This document shows positions 46,395 to 58,199 of a DNA stretch of 64,000 nucleotides, one piece after another. This stretch comes from [Phialemoniopsis] sp. UDSM-2020 (lineage: Eukaryota > Ascomycota > Sordariomycetes > Thyridiales > Thyridiaceae). Where the stretch lies: assembly GCA_018873225.1 (NCBI GenBank), contig JAEILZ010000002.1, positions 372,001 through 436,000 on the forward strand, read 5' to 3'. The notes beneath the pieces were generated by a model. It did no database searches. It was given only the letters and a program-made list of their open reading frames with translations, and was not told where the DNA came from. The number at the start of each line of letters is the position of its first letter. Within the stretch, counting starts at the first letter, position 1. Both the position numbers and the translations under genes were made by a program.

Positions 46395-48309
46395 ATGTAT
46401 CAACAGAAACGACAGGTGAGTCATGCACTGCGCGTCTTGCAATACCCCAGTGTAACCGCTTAGGCTGAGTGACTACGGTTGCTCTCCTGCAGGATCGTGT
46501 GAGAGCAAAACCCCTGGACATCATGGCCGGCCAGCACAACGACACAGCTGAGGAAGCTCTCCATGACCAAACAAACATCCTGCCCCGAGGACAGCTCGCA
46601 GTAACTTTGAGTATACTATGCGTCGCCCTCCTGATAATTACCATTGATCAGAATGGCATCTCGGTCACTCTTCCCACCATCGCCAAGGATCTGAATGCCG
46701 AGGCAACCATCTCGTGGGCGGGAACCGCAAGCCTGCTTGCCAACACGACATTTCAGATGCTCTACGGCCGTCTATCTGACATCTTTGGACGTAAGACTGT
46801 CTTTGTGTCTGCACTTCTGTTATTGAGTCTCGCCGAGTTGCTCTGTGGCCTGAGTCAAACAGGGATCATGCTTTACATATGTCGAGCATTGGCCGGAATC
46901 GCCGGAGGCGGCGTCACCAATCTCGTCAACATTATCGTGTCAGACGTGGTGACCCTCGAACAGCGTGGCCGCTTCCAAGGCCTGATCGGGGGCGTTGTTA
47001 GACTTGGAAACGTGGTTGGGCCCTTTATCGCCGCGGCCGCGGTCAACAGGTCGAGCTGGAGAGTATTCTTCTGGGCGCCGGCACCTCTTGGTGTCATTTT
47101 GGCTATCCTGTCCCACATCTATCTCCCGTCTAAGCCCCCCAATTCTTCGTTCAGAGAGGGGCTAGGCCAGGTAGACTGGATATCCTGTCGTCCATCGCAA
47201 TCGTATTCTTGCTTGTTCCTATTGCTGGAGGTGAGTAACCTCCATACGTGGCGCCGAGCTTGAATAACACTTTCGGTCAGGTGGCGCTTACTTTGAATGG
47301 AGATCTCCCATGATCATAAGCATGCTAGTTATCAGCATCGGAGCTATCGTTTGCTTCATCATCTGGGAGTGGAAGTATGCCATACTGCCGATGATGCCAG
47401 GTCCGCGATCCCCTCGACCCTGTGAACAGGTCTTGACTATGAGCTAAACAGAAGAAACCACCAGTAACGATTTTCAAGAACCATACAATCGTGGTCATGC
47501 TCCTTCAGAACTTTCTCTTTGGAGCTGTCTACCAGGCATACCTGTACTATGTCCCTCTTTACCTGCAAAACCCTCATCAGCTCTCTGTCATCACGTCCAC
47601 GGCTCTTTACATGCCGTTGGTTGTGGCACAGAGTATGTCGTCTATTTTATCCGGGCAGTACATCACCGCACGCAAGCGATACGGAGAGGTGCTCGTCTTC
47701 GGATTTGGTATCTGGACCCTGTGAGTCGCACAGCTGCTTGGTCGCCTGATGTGAGACACAGAGGCTGACAGTGTGCCCGTTGCCATCCATTGCAGGGGCG
47801 CAGGAATTGCACTCAAACTCGGCAGGACCACAGGGCCGGGTTTGATCATTGTCTCACTTGGTCTCGTGGGTCTTGGTGTCGGCTGCATCTTCCAGCCCGT
47901 GCTTATCGCGCTCCAAGCTCACACGCCGAGACGTCGTCGTGCAGTCATCATCTCGAATAGAAACCTCTTTCGCTGTGCCGGAGGCGCGTGCGGGCTGGCA
48001 GCATCGGCGGCCGTTCTCCAGGCTCGTCTACGAAGCCAACTTCCCTCCGAATACCAGCACTTGGCGGATTCAGCCTACGCCGTGCCGGATTCCAGCATAC
48101 AAAACGTACCGTCCGTGCTTGATGCGTACATGTCGGCTAGTCACTACGTCTTTCTACTGCAGCTGCCACTGATTGGTCTTTGTCTTTTGGGAATGGCAGC
48201 GGTTCGGGACCGGGGATTGGAGCCGCCAGAAGACAGCACGGGAAAAACCCTGGGTCAGCAGGTTACGGCGGACGATCACGGCGTAGAGCTTAGAGCAGCT
48301 CCAAAGTGA
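46395..48309 (+). pseudogene. DHA2-type MFS drug transporter with a broken reading frame
   Basis: Five exons can be drawn (46395-46415, 46493-47230, 47281-47400, 47465-47720, 47796-48309). Membrane helices and motifs match 14-helix DHA2 antiporters: LPTIAKDL after helix 1, LYGRLSDIFGRK after helix 2, the QRGRFQGL region, and RRRRAVIISNRNLFRC late in the protein. Between TGG (47177-47179) and ATC (47182) the frame shifts. Upstream reads GQVDW, downstream reads ILSSIAIVFLLVPIAGGG in another frame, and no intron with usable signals bridges it. The total coding length (1649 nt) is not a multiple of three. Either this is a recent pseudogene or the sequence has an indel error. Codons elsewhere are clean. 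An alternative start is the ATG at 46523. Intact members export toxic compounds from the cell. Confidence 0.75.
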
Positions 48310-48342
48310 ACAGTCAATCAAGAGTCAGAAGGTGGGTCGCGA

Positions 48343-48443
48343 GTGCAAAAACCGCACCTGCGGTGCCAAAACCGCACCCTTGGCAGTGCCAAAACTGCAC
48401 CGCCTAGAAGACACCACACTCCCTAGAGTGCAAAGACGGCACC
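48343..48443. repeat. Four short GTGC-AAA-CGCACC repeat units
   Basis: Units GTGCAAAAACCGCACC (48343-48358), GTGCCAAAACCGCACC (48363-48378), GTGCCAAAACTGCACC (48386-48401) and GTGCAAAGACGGCACC (48428-48443) share a 16-bp pattern with complementary ends. They lie just after the broken transporter gene. Confidence 0.7.
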
Positions 48444-49265
48444 TTATGACAAGCACCGACCAGATGATTGGAAGAACAGAACGCTTTACCTGGGAGTCGC
48501 TGTGCATCTTGGAAGATGCTAATGCAGATATGCACCATGAGATTTCAAGAAGCGCGAGACATATTGTTGCTTTTTTCATCTATTTTAGAATAGCAGACGG
48601 CCGCTCAACACATAAATACTCGTCAAATACACCAGAAGGGCAACATCTTCTCTTCATTTCACCGTTCATCCATTTCCTCCCATCAGTTTACCACGCGCAA
48701 GCCCGCCTCAACGAGTATTCGAGAAACATCTGATCATTATTAACTAAGACGCTGAACAGTATGTCTTTTCTCCTCCGTTATAGCTTGGCTAATCTAATCC
48801 CTTAGTGGCTGCTTCAATTGATCACGTAACTGTTAGTTGGGGCGAATGGCACAAGTGCCAGAGATGCGGGAAGTATCTATACAACAACGGTCCTTGCAAT
48901 TGTTAATTGCCTGGAGGTGGCTTTTGCAATCGCGACAGCGGGTGACTGGCAGAGTCGAAGAACGCTATTGCACAAGGTGGAAACAGTCAATGTCAATCCG
49001 GGGTACAGACAGCTAGCTTCAGCACTCACTTTAGTCTTGCAATCGGAGTGGTCGCCTTTTCCCCCCTGCGTGGTATACGCATCAAGCCCGCTCCTTGTCG
49101 TAATCTCACTTTCATTACAACAATGCCGGCCAGTCATTTTCGCTGTGACGGGCTGGAAGCCCATGTCCTAGGCTGTGGTTCTGCAAGCACATGACTAGGC
49201 GTGTATGATTCCAAAGCGTCTGAGGTCTGCCACACTGTATTTTCGTCAAAACCAGTGATGCAAAG

Positions 49266-49366
49266 TGTTGACAGGTCCGGGCTAACAAGGCCAATGCCTC
49301 CACTCACTCGGATCGCGCCTGGCTGACTTCTTGGTGCCAAATCCTACAGTGTCTCCACTTTGAGTC
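49266..49366 (+). repeat. Direct repeat copy 1 flanking the Helo-like/ankyrin gene
   Basis: About 100 bp closely match 53513-53613 in the same orientation. Shared blocks include GCTAACAAGG, CCTCCACTCA, TTCTTGGTGCCAAATCC and GTGTCTCCACTTTGAGT. It ends 110 bp beyond the stop codon of the minus-strand gene. Confidence 0.75.
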
Positions 49367-49476
49367 AGTGTCGCTCACAGCAAGGATACGGCTGAGCCTT
49401 GAGCACTTTTCAATGGCCATAGAGTCACCGTGAATGTGCTAAACCCTATCTTTGCTCGAGCTATCACACCTTAAGC

Positions 49477-52400
49477 CTACTCTAACGTAACAATGGGATG
49501 ATCTGGCTCGGGGTAGATACAGTTCAATCTTTCCATGAAATAGCAGAGAGCTGTATCTTCGCGAACATCATCTGGGTGCATTTGAGAAGACACGTGTGTG
49601 CTGTCTTCATTTACTGCCCAGGTTACACCAATGTCTTCAGCGTCTGCAATCTCATGTGCTGAAAGTTTCCTCTTCTCTAATAATTCCACTTCCCGCTCCA
49701 TTCGAGGCGCCCAGATGTTTAGCAGAAAGTCAGCCAAGTTCGTATGAGTCGAGAAAGCTTCTTCGAAATCCACCATCAGCTTCTCTAGCAAGAACATGAG
49801 TTCCCTGTCTTCATCGTGTATTTCTCGGATATCTTCCTGCGTTTGAGGCCGAGTTGAAAAAGACTTATCTACAGCGAAAGGGTTCTTCCAACAGCATGTG
49901 TGACGAAGCTGGAGAATCTCGAAGGTCATGTACCGAAGAACACCGATTCCGAGATAGGGCCATGCATCCTGAGCAAGAGGTGACACAGCTTCGTACCGGA
50001 TACGAGAGGCCGTAAGTGTACGTTCAGATTTAACTGGAGGCAGATTATGCCACCAAACGTCGAGAGCAATCAAAGCTGGTGTGCAACCCAACAGAGAGCA
50101 CACGCAGTCGCAGTTGTCTGAAACTTGGATTGAGAGAACCTGATGCGCGAGTGTAAATCCAGGAAACCATGTATACTGCACAGGCACTGACATGGTGTCG
50201 TCGTATGCAATTGCGCAGGCGACCATATGTGCTGCCGAGCTTGCCGAATTAGGCCATGTCCTGCCTTTCCAGTAACCCCCCAGTAGTCGCGGCTGTGCCA
50301 ACAAATCCGCGCCGTGGTTAATTAGCCAAGCTACAAGTGGTCTGGAGAGATCTTTGTCGACTGCAGGCAAAACGGATTTCATCAGTGGTGAAAATCCATG
50401 TGTATCAGTCTGATTGATGTCGCGGAACCCGAGGCTATAGGCAACTTCAGCCATCTCTACATTTTCGACGGCATGAAGCACCGACGTGCACCAAGGCCTA
50501 TGTACTGGTTTGCCCTTGTCGACCAAAGTCGCTAGGTCCAATGGTATGGCGATATTGCGGTCAAGCAAGCTTTTCACAATGTCATCCGCTCTGCTGTCCG
50601 GGACATTAGGCGAATCGAGTTCAAGCCAAACGGCGTCCCCCCGTGAAAGTTTTGCTCGAGCCAGATCTCGCAATCTCATGCGACGATCCTTGATGGCATG
50701 GATCACAGGCTCCCATATGTCGGGTTTAACAGAGCCTGGTCTAAGTCGATAAGGTATATGGCAGTTCATGTGCAGAAGCAAGTCAACGGATTGAAGACTT
50801 CCCGCGCAGATAGCATGTTCGAACGTTCGAAGAGATGACTCATTAATGACTTTGCTCGCCTCATCGGCACGAAGTAGAAGTTCCAAGATCTTCAAGCTGT
50901 TGGTTCTTATCGCAATGCTGATGGGTGTGTATTTTTTGCAATCGACTTCATGTATGGCTGATGGGTTCCGCTGCAGAATGTATTGTACTTGAGCTTCGTT
51001 ATTTTGCGCTACTGCAATCGATAAAGAACCGCAGTTCATGGCTGGGGCAAACGTGTGACAAAGGATCAGTTAAAGTGAATATTTGATACAATCACACAAT
51101 GATATAACTTGTTAGGTAGGGTGTAAAGAGAACTGACTCACCCTCTAAAAGTGATTCATCGCAGTCATGGAACGGCGGGCACTCGCAGCAGCCTCTCCCG
51201 ACAGTGGCGTTGTTAGAGGCAAGAAAGTTGGCAAGAAAATAGTCGTTGCCATGTAGCACTCTGTCGAGAGGAAATCTACATCCATATCAGCTAGATCAAT
51301 GTCATCTTCTCGTTCACCAGACACATACAGAGAGCCGGATGCATCTGCAAGGTTGATAGGCACGCCGGCACTGACGAAGATATTCGTACAAGCGTATATA
51401 CACTTATTGATAAAGGGAAAGTGACCGTTGACTATGGGATATCGGAGGTTCTGCGGCGATCAATACTATTAGCTGCAGGAACCTGCTCGCACGAAATGGT
51501 GCAACATAGGACTCACCGGACTATATGTTGTATAGTTCACAAAAGCCTGTCCAAATTAGTCCTTCTGAGCTCTGTTGTTTTAGCACGAGGGGTTGAAGCG
51601 CACCATGTGAAAAAGGGCAAGGAATAGACATTCACCAAGCCCGTGGCAAATTTCTTTCGGCGACGCATGTCGCTCTGCAAACGCGAGAAGGATCCGATTC
51701 AGTGCCGATTGCCACAACTTCTGAAAATCTCCAGCGGAGACCCTCCCCTGAACGTGTCTGCATACCACAATGTGCAGTAGATCCAAAATGCGAAAAGGAA
51801 TTGAGGTTTTCCTGTCCACGATGGGATAGTGCGTAAGACTCATACCAATACTCTGCCCACCAGCCCCATGCTCACTCGAGATCGATAAATTATGTAGTCG
51901 TTTGAGAAGGTCTCCAGGAAGCGTGAACTGCATGCTGGATACCCTGGACATGCTTTCCGGGACTATATTCGACAGTGGACAGCTCGGAAAGTGTAATTTG
52001 ATAGTGTCTTGCTGTTGTTCATATGCCGCGAACGGCCATTGCCACCGGCGCCGTCGACGTCGTCGGCTCTTTGGGCATTTGCAGGTCGATGTACGCGTAT
52101 TCTGAGTATCTGTAATCGCTAATTGATGAGTGTTTTCGGTGACAAGCCCCAACGCCTCCGGCTTTTGTAGAAGCCGTTGCCCGACTTGGTCGATCTTGTC
52201 TGAACCGCTCATCAACGCTGCCAGGAGCTCCATCTTGGAGGCCATGGCATTCAGCTTCGAGTCGAGAACCGTGTCAAGCATCGCAATATCTCGTCTTACA
52301 AGAGATACGTTTGTGTCGACATCGCAAACCTGGGCACTAATCGTCGCTGCATTCGACTGCAAGGTGAGGAGCCTAGCAGCTGTGCCAGATTCAATTGAAT

Positions 52401-52898
52401 TCACTTTGCAGCTGTTATCTTGTCAGCGAGTAGCTTGGTAATACCATGACATGGCCAGCTCGCATACAGGCCGAGAACCAGGACGGCATTGTGCAGCTCC
52501 CTGTTGGCTCTATCAAGACAGTCCTCGAGGACTCTCAATTTGGCGCGCTGAAAGGGATATTTCAGCCTCTTCATATGCTCCTTGGATTTTGCGCCGAATG
52601 TTGTCGAGTTCATGTCAGGGGCCAATTCTTTGACCACGCCCCGTAGATTTCCGAGTCGGTGTTCGCATTCTGCGATTGCGCTGGACACGGCATCGGTCTG
52701 CATGATGTAACACGCCCCGGGATCATTGACTGCTCGTTGGATGTTTATAAGAGTCAACTCGATCGAACTAGCCACTCGACGCGCTTTAGCTAAATCCTCC
52801 TGTCGTTCCGCGATCCCGTCGAGATATTGGGTCACCGAGCTTGACACCTGAAGACCGAGCGACACCACGCCTACTGCAAGGCCGATAACTTCTGCCAT
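49477..52898 (-). CDS. Helo-like N-terminal domain protein with ankyrin-type repeats
   Basis: Minus strand, six exons: 52898-52445, 52403-51604, 51546-51517, 51450-51329, 51260-51142 and 51041-49477, encoding 1029 residues. The N-terminus (MAEVIGLAVGVVSLGLQV, then helices to about residue 150) matches the fungal N-terminal domain of STAND proteins (Helo-like). A middle region has an Arg cluster (KSRRRRRRRW). The splice GSL/VLHGNDYFLANFL leads into a Cys-rich GRGCCECPPFHDCDESL segment. The last exon has ankyrin-like units (LSIAVAQNNEAQVQYIL, TPISIAIRTNSLKILELLL, FSPLMKSVLPAVDKDL). Relatives act in programmed cell death and heterokaryon incompatibility, where the N-domain permeabilises membranes. 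No NACHT or NB-ARC P-loop is present between the domains. The first intron is only 41 nt with an AAAG acceptor, so that join is the least certain. Confidence 0.75.
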
Positions 52899-53759
52899 AT
52901 CAAGAGGTAGTTCAACGGGACAGATGATTCAAAGGCCGATCAAAGATAGAGATAAAATCAAGTTTGTGGTTCGTCTTAGGACATGTAACGGTTTCGTCAG
53001 GCAGGCATTCTTGATCTGGTCAGCCTTGATGAAGTTCTGCCTGCATGGGGTGTGCCAACTCAGCCAACCACCATCATGTAAATGTGCGGGGTCATTGCAT
53101 GAGCGGCCCCCAACTTCTGCTACTTTTTGGCCATCGGCAGGTCGTCGTTGCTCTCATCAGCCTGTAAGCTCTATGGCAGTGAAAAGATATGCCGCGTTCC
53201 CAAGTAAGATGCGGCAGCTAGAAGCGAAGTTGTTCGCGACCGGAACTAAAGATCTAGGTCCTTCATTTTTCAAAATTGTGTTCAAAACTCTGTAGGATTA
53301 CAGCAGCTGATGTCGGCACTAAGTATCTTAACCCGATGTTCGTTTCACGTTGTGGAGGCTGTCTTGCGAGCAACTTGTTCAAGACTGATAGTTGCAAAGA
53401 TATGTGGGTAGAACTTATCGGAGCACGATGGAGCACTAGCTTTACTAGACACATTTCCATCTCACTACTTTTACCATTTCATCATACAACATCATCAAGG
53501 TACGGAGTAGGTTGTTATCAACCCCAAGCTAACAAGGCTAATGACGCCTCCACTCAGTCGGATCCGGTCTGGCTTCTTGGTGCCAAATCCGAGAGTGTCT
53601 CCACTTTGAGTTGACAAATCGGCCAATATTCCGCTATCGCAAACGCCATTCTGCCACAAGTTTTGCAATGTTGACATGGGCGTGCCGTCAAAGCGTTGAC
53701 CCCAAGAAACCGACTGGAGCCCAAACTCACACCTTTGCAAGTAACTTCATCTCCAAGCT
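52899..53759. other. Intergenic stretch between divergent genes
   Basis: No gene is seen. It contains the second copy of the flanking direct repeat, which lies in the promoter of the dehydrogenase gene. Confidence 0.55.
53513..53613 (+). repeat. Direct repeat copy 2 flanking the Helo-like/ankyrin gene
   Basis: It is the partner of 49266-49366, in the same orientation and with a few small gaps. It lies 146 bp before the ATG of the dehydrogenase and about 615 bp before the start of the minus-strand gene. Confidence 0.75.
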
Positions 53760-54987
53760 ATGACCGCAGACGCTTCTCAGAAGAAAAGCCCGCTCGACGG
53801 CGAGGTCTACGCTCTCTGGCTCATACCCTTGCCGAGGCCGGAGTGGATATCCCGCATCGAGGCGCGCTTCCCGGGCCTGCGCATCCGGTGGCGCAGCCCC
53901 AGCGAGGTCGGGCCCGATGGCAACCGCCTCACGGCCGACACGCTGGGCCCGGAGTTCTGGGACGGTGTGACATTGCTCAGCTGCTTCATGCCGCCTCGCG
54001 CCGAGCTCATGAAGCAGGTGCGCTACGTGCAGCTCACCTCTGCCGGGGCGGACAAGTGGCTCGAGAACGACAAGTACAAGGATCCCAACGTGGTGTTTTG
54101 TACCGGCAATGGCACCCATGCGTAAGTCTGGCTGGTTCTAGAATGGAATAAAGTTCAATTGGGCTGATAACTCTGTGCAGTGCTCAGATTGCGGAGTGGG
54201 TGATAGGTGCGTGGCTCATGGAGGAGCACAGCTTCATGAAGTATGCCGCGGTCATGCAGACGGGAGAGTGGAACAGGAACCTGTTCAATGCAAATGAGGA
54301 CTCTCCTGGCAAGAGAATGTAAGTTTCCCTAGCTCACATTGTGACCTCCCAGCAGAGTTTACTGACACCATGGGCGGCAGAGGTCTGCTTGGCTACGGTG
54401 CCATCGGACGCCAATGCGCCAGGCTTGCCACAGCTCTGGGGATGGAGGTGTACGCATACACACGCAGTGAGAAGCCCACGCCCGAGTCACGTCGTGACGA
54501 CAGCTTCTGCCTGCCAGGACTGGGCGATCCCGAGGGGCTGTTACCAACCAAGTGGTTCCATGGCGGCGACAAGGCATCCATCAACAACTTCCTATCGCAA
54601 GACCTTGACCTCCTCGTCATCGCTATGCCGCTGACAAAGTCCACCACGGGCGTCCTAGCGCGCGAACAATTTGAGATCTTGTCCAAGAACAAGCGGAAGA
54701 CCTACGTCGCCAACGTTGCCAGAGGAGGCCACATTGTGACCGATGACCTAATTGACGCACTCGAGACGGGTAAGATCCGCGGCGCGGCCCTCGATGTGAC
54801 GGATCCTGAGCCACTACCCAAGGACCACCCACTTTGGAAAGCGCCCAACGTGTTCATCACACCGCACGTGAGCTGGGCGACACCGTATTACTGGGACAGG
54901 GCGCTGCAGCTAATTGAGATCAACCTGGAGAGGATGTACGAGGGGAAGCCACTGATCAATGTGATGAATAGGGTTGAGAACTACTGA
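53760..54987 (+). CDS. D-isomer-specific 2-hydroxyacid dehydrogenase
   Basis: Three exons (53760-54121, 54181-54318, 54381-54987) encode 368 residues. The join before exon 3 restores the Rossmann motif IGLLGYGAIGRQ (about 167-178). The catalytic triad is in place: R281 in VARGG, E310 in DPEP and H329 in TPHVSW. The order, a split N-terminal substrate domain around a central NAD(P)-binding domain, is typical of the family. These enzymes interconvert 2-oxo and D-2-hydroxy acids (glyoxylate, hydroxypyruvate and others). No targeting signal is visible, so it should be cytosolic. Its promoter contains a copy of the roughly 100-bp direct repeat. The 3' end is 130 bp from that of the converging AAA ATPase gene. 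Confidence 0.92.
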
Positions 54988-55117
54988 TATTGATTTATGA
55001 AAGGAAATCAAGACTACAGCTTTAGATAGAAAGTAGATGATTGTATGGTATCATGACAGCAAGGAAATCCCTCAACATTGAACGCCTTGACTTGAAGTCA
55101 GATTTTTCTCGCTTCGT

Positions 55118-57492
55118 CTACACGGGCAGGACTGGCGGCAATGGCGGCGATATTGACCCCTGCTGTTCAGCTAGCCTTCGCCTACGTAGACGGGCCCTCC
55201 TTTCATGTTCACACTCGTCACACCCAGTGTCGGCCTCCTCGCCCCTGAGACTCTCGTCCGCTCTGTTCAATTCGTACAGGAAGCTGAGCATTTCTGTTGT
55301 CAACGGCGACCCATCCGTCTTGGAAATGGACAAGGCGGTGCGGAAAAGGTTGGCAATCTCTCTGCCGTTGAGATCGAAGTTCTCGGCGAGTAGTTGGTAC
55401 TTCTCCGCGGGCCACTCTTGAGCTTCCTTGACACTGCGGAGGGTAGTCCGCCAGATCTTCTCACGACTGATGGAGTTGAGCTGAGGATACTGGATGCGGA
55501 GATGGACTCGCGACAGGAATGCGGGATCAAAGTCGTGGATGCGGTTGGTCGTCAAGAAAACGACGCCTTCATGGTATTCCAGGACACGAAGGAAGACAGA
55601 CACGAGACCGTTTCGCTGGACGTCGTCAAGAGTGCGCTTAGCGAGGAAGACATCGGCTTCATCGATGAGGACCATGGCCTTCCAAAGCTTGGCCATATCA
55701 AGGATGCGCTGCAGCTTGCGCTCGGTACGATGAAGGTCACGGTCGAGCTCGCCAGCACCCACATAGTAGAGGGGGAGATGGACAGATTCGGCGACACTTT
55801 CTGAAGTCTGGGTTAGTTGTGTGAAAGCTTCTGAAGAAATGCGTACGCATACCAGCCGTGAAAGTCTTGCCGGTTCCAGTGGGACCGTACAGAAGAATCA
55901 CCAGCCCTTTGCCCTTCCTGGAGATGAGATTGGTCTCCCGCTTGCCTTGATAGTGGTTCTTGACCAGTGACTGCACAGTCTTCTTGACCGAGTATTCGAG
56001 TTCCAGATCTTCGAAGGCGTTCTCTGACCACTGCACATCGCAGACCTTGTCGACTAGGAAAAACGACCACAGTTTCTCAGTCAAGGTAAATCCGCGGATG
56101 CGGGCAGGTGATAAAAGGGCTTGCGTGTCAGTCATTTCATAGTCTTCGTTGTTCTCGTGACTCTCCATGTCGTTGAGGAATTTGATATCAACAGGATCAC
56201 GCCTTATTGGCGAGTTGGATCTGGATCGGATGATTCTGCGCGGCGGTGGTCTACGATAGGATACGAAGGAGCTCGATGTATCTGTTGGCCGGATCGCACC
56301 GCTGGGGCCGTACAGAATGGTTGACAGTGCATAATTTTCTTCTTGGTGAGACTTGTAATCCAGGAAGATGCGGCCGTCCACCTTCCGTGTTTGTCAGCAA
56401 ATGGATCTTTCATAGAGAAGTGTGGCACTCACGTGTACTGGCACAAGATCTCGAATGTTGTCCGCCCTTCTATATCCAGAAGGATCTTTCTCTACCCATG
56501 CCGGGCCTATAGTAAATTACATGTGAGCAAAGTTGGCATGGGTTGACTTGAAAGTGGTACTCACCTGAATACTCCCGATGACACAGGTCAACAGACTTGC
56601 GCCAGATTTTGCCTCGTGCGATCAACTTCTTGGACAATTCCTTTTGCTCGGCTGGTGACAATGCGTCAAAGGGGTACACGTTGAGCTCCGTCACCTTGCG
56701 GGCACCTTGGAACTCGGGAATATGCAGTGTCGTCCGTGTGGGACCAAACGAGATGCCATTGTAGTCCCAGGACCAGGCGGTAATTGAGAAGAAGGTGCTC
56801 CCGTTAATGACAATAGCACTACAGTCGCTAACCCTGTAGCACTCTTGGAAGTGGTCCGTCCGATATATGACTAACGTCTCCGGGCGAAACAGCGTCCAGA
56901 GTAGGTCGCAGGTGGTCAATCCAGTTGGAGCATATTGGTTGTACTCTTTCTCCAGCTTCTCGAGGTTGACATTCATGAACTGCACCAGCTCCCGCATGTG
57001 CGCTCTCTCCTCGGGCGTCCTCTCGCTGGCACTGGTGTACTCGCGGATCTCGTTTCGGAACTGGAAGAGAACGGCGTACGGCGCTTTGATGACAATTGGT
57101 GTAGTCATGAGATTCAGGTAAGAGCAACTGGCCAGCAGTTTTTGCAAAGCGGCTTGGATCACCGGCGAGCGGATCTCGAGCTGGGTGCCTACCCATTTGC
57201 CCTCGATATTAATCCTGCGCCTCAGCATGAGCGCGTATTTGGTGAAGGGCTTGTCTCGGTCGCGACCTTTCGCAACGAGACTCGTCGGGGTAACGACGGG
57301 GTCACCATAGGAGCGGTCTCTTTCGGTCACGTCAATAAATGCCGCCTTGGTGCCTTCGAGTTGGACAGCTTTATCTCTTGCGGTTTCGATGCTCGCTGTG
57401 TCATCGTATCGATTGCCACTCGGGCTGTACGCATCATCGCTTGCAAATGAAGAGAAATCGGACAGCTCTGTATCGTAGTCTTCGACAGACAT
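55118..57492 (-). CDS. Fungal AAA+ ATPase with a conserved N-terminal region
   Basis: Minus strand, four exons (57492-56565, 56506-56433, 56381-55853, 55800-55118), 737 residues; introns are 51-58 nt. The N-terminal 400 residues carry the segment found before the AAA domain in many fungal proteins (DUF7025-like; ALMLRRRINIEGKWVG, then FGPTRTTLHIPEFQG). Walker A is GPTGTGKT (500-507), joined through intron 3, and Walker B is VLIDEADVF (D557, E558). A sensor-like TTN and an arginine-finger-like FLSRVHLR follow. The tail is charged and basic. The family is common in filamentous fungi but its substrates are unknown; it is probably a cytosolic or nuclear remodelling ATPase. The start at 57492 is the first ATG in frame; upstream codons in the frame have no ATG. 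Confidence 0.88.
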
Positions 57493-58199
57493 TGTCGCAG
57501 TTTGTAAAGCCGATGCTCGCCTGGGTGACACAGTAGATACCCAAATGCCAAGAAGGACTTATCCAGAGGGAATGCTCGTCCACCTCTTCAGGACATCCCC
57601 AGTCTTTGTTTCATTGATATCCCGCGGCCCCCAATCTCGATTGCCATCCAAGAGATTGAGGCAGTGCATGGATAGTCTGCAGGGCACACTCCCAGCTGCC
57701 TGGAACAGGCTGAACGGCCCAATATTCGACCGCGCGCCTCCAGGTTTTAACCGCCCACTGCTGCGAAGCTGACGCCAATGAACCTGGAAGCCCGCATCCC
57801 GCTAATGCAAGGCCACCCCTGCTGAGCGCGACGCCACGGCCCTACCGTGCACAACCTGAGGAGGCAGAATCGCTTTTGGCCCAATCACCGAGTCTACAGG
57901 GCATGATCCGCTGTTGTAGAGCCACTGAGAGCGGTACTTCCAGGTCTCAGCCGCCGGAGACTAGCACGTCGTGCATCGCCACCACCACACCGGGATGGCC
58001 CTCGTCACGATCCTGGGTTTGGGCGGCTTGGTCAGAAGTTTGGGGGCGGTCGTGGCCTGCATTGCGATCGCGATGATGCAAACGGATCATTTCGGATGGC
58101 TGCATCTATATGTACGGAAGGGAGGGTAGTCATTCGCTCGCTGGGTCGTGCTCATCCTCGTGCTCTGACACTGACACAAATCAACCCATCGTCACCAAC
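57493..58199. other. Divergent promoter region
   Basis: No gene is seen in the 707 bp between the AAA ATPase gene and the two-TM protein gene, which are transcribed away from each other. Confidence 0.6.

Larger units (their letters stand above)
48310..49476. other. Intergenic stretch with repeats
   Basis: I see no gene. The left part holds four GTGC..GCACC repeat units, and the right part holds one copy of the direct repeat that also lies at 53513. Confidence 0.55.

Noticed and set aside
47107..47168. Alternative intron that would repair the DHA2 frame
   Set aside because: The candidate (GTCTAAG..GGCTAG) would be about 38 nt with a poor donor and would remove the conserved VDW segment.
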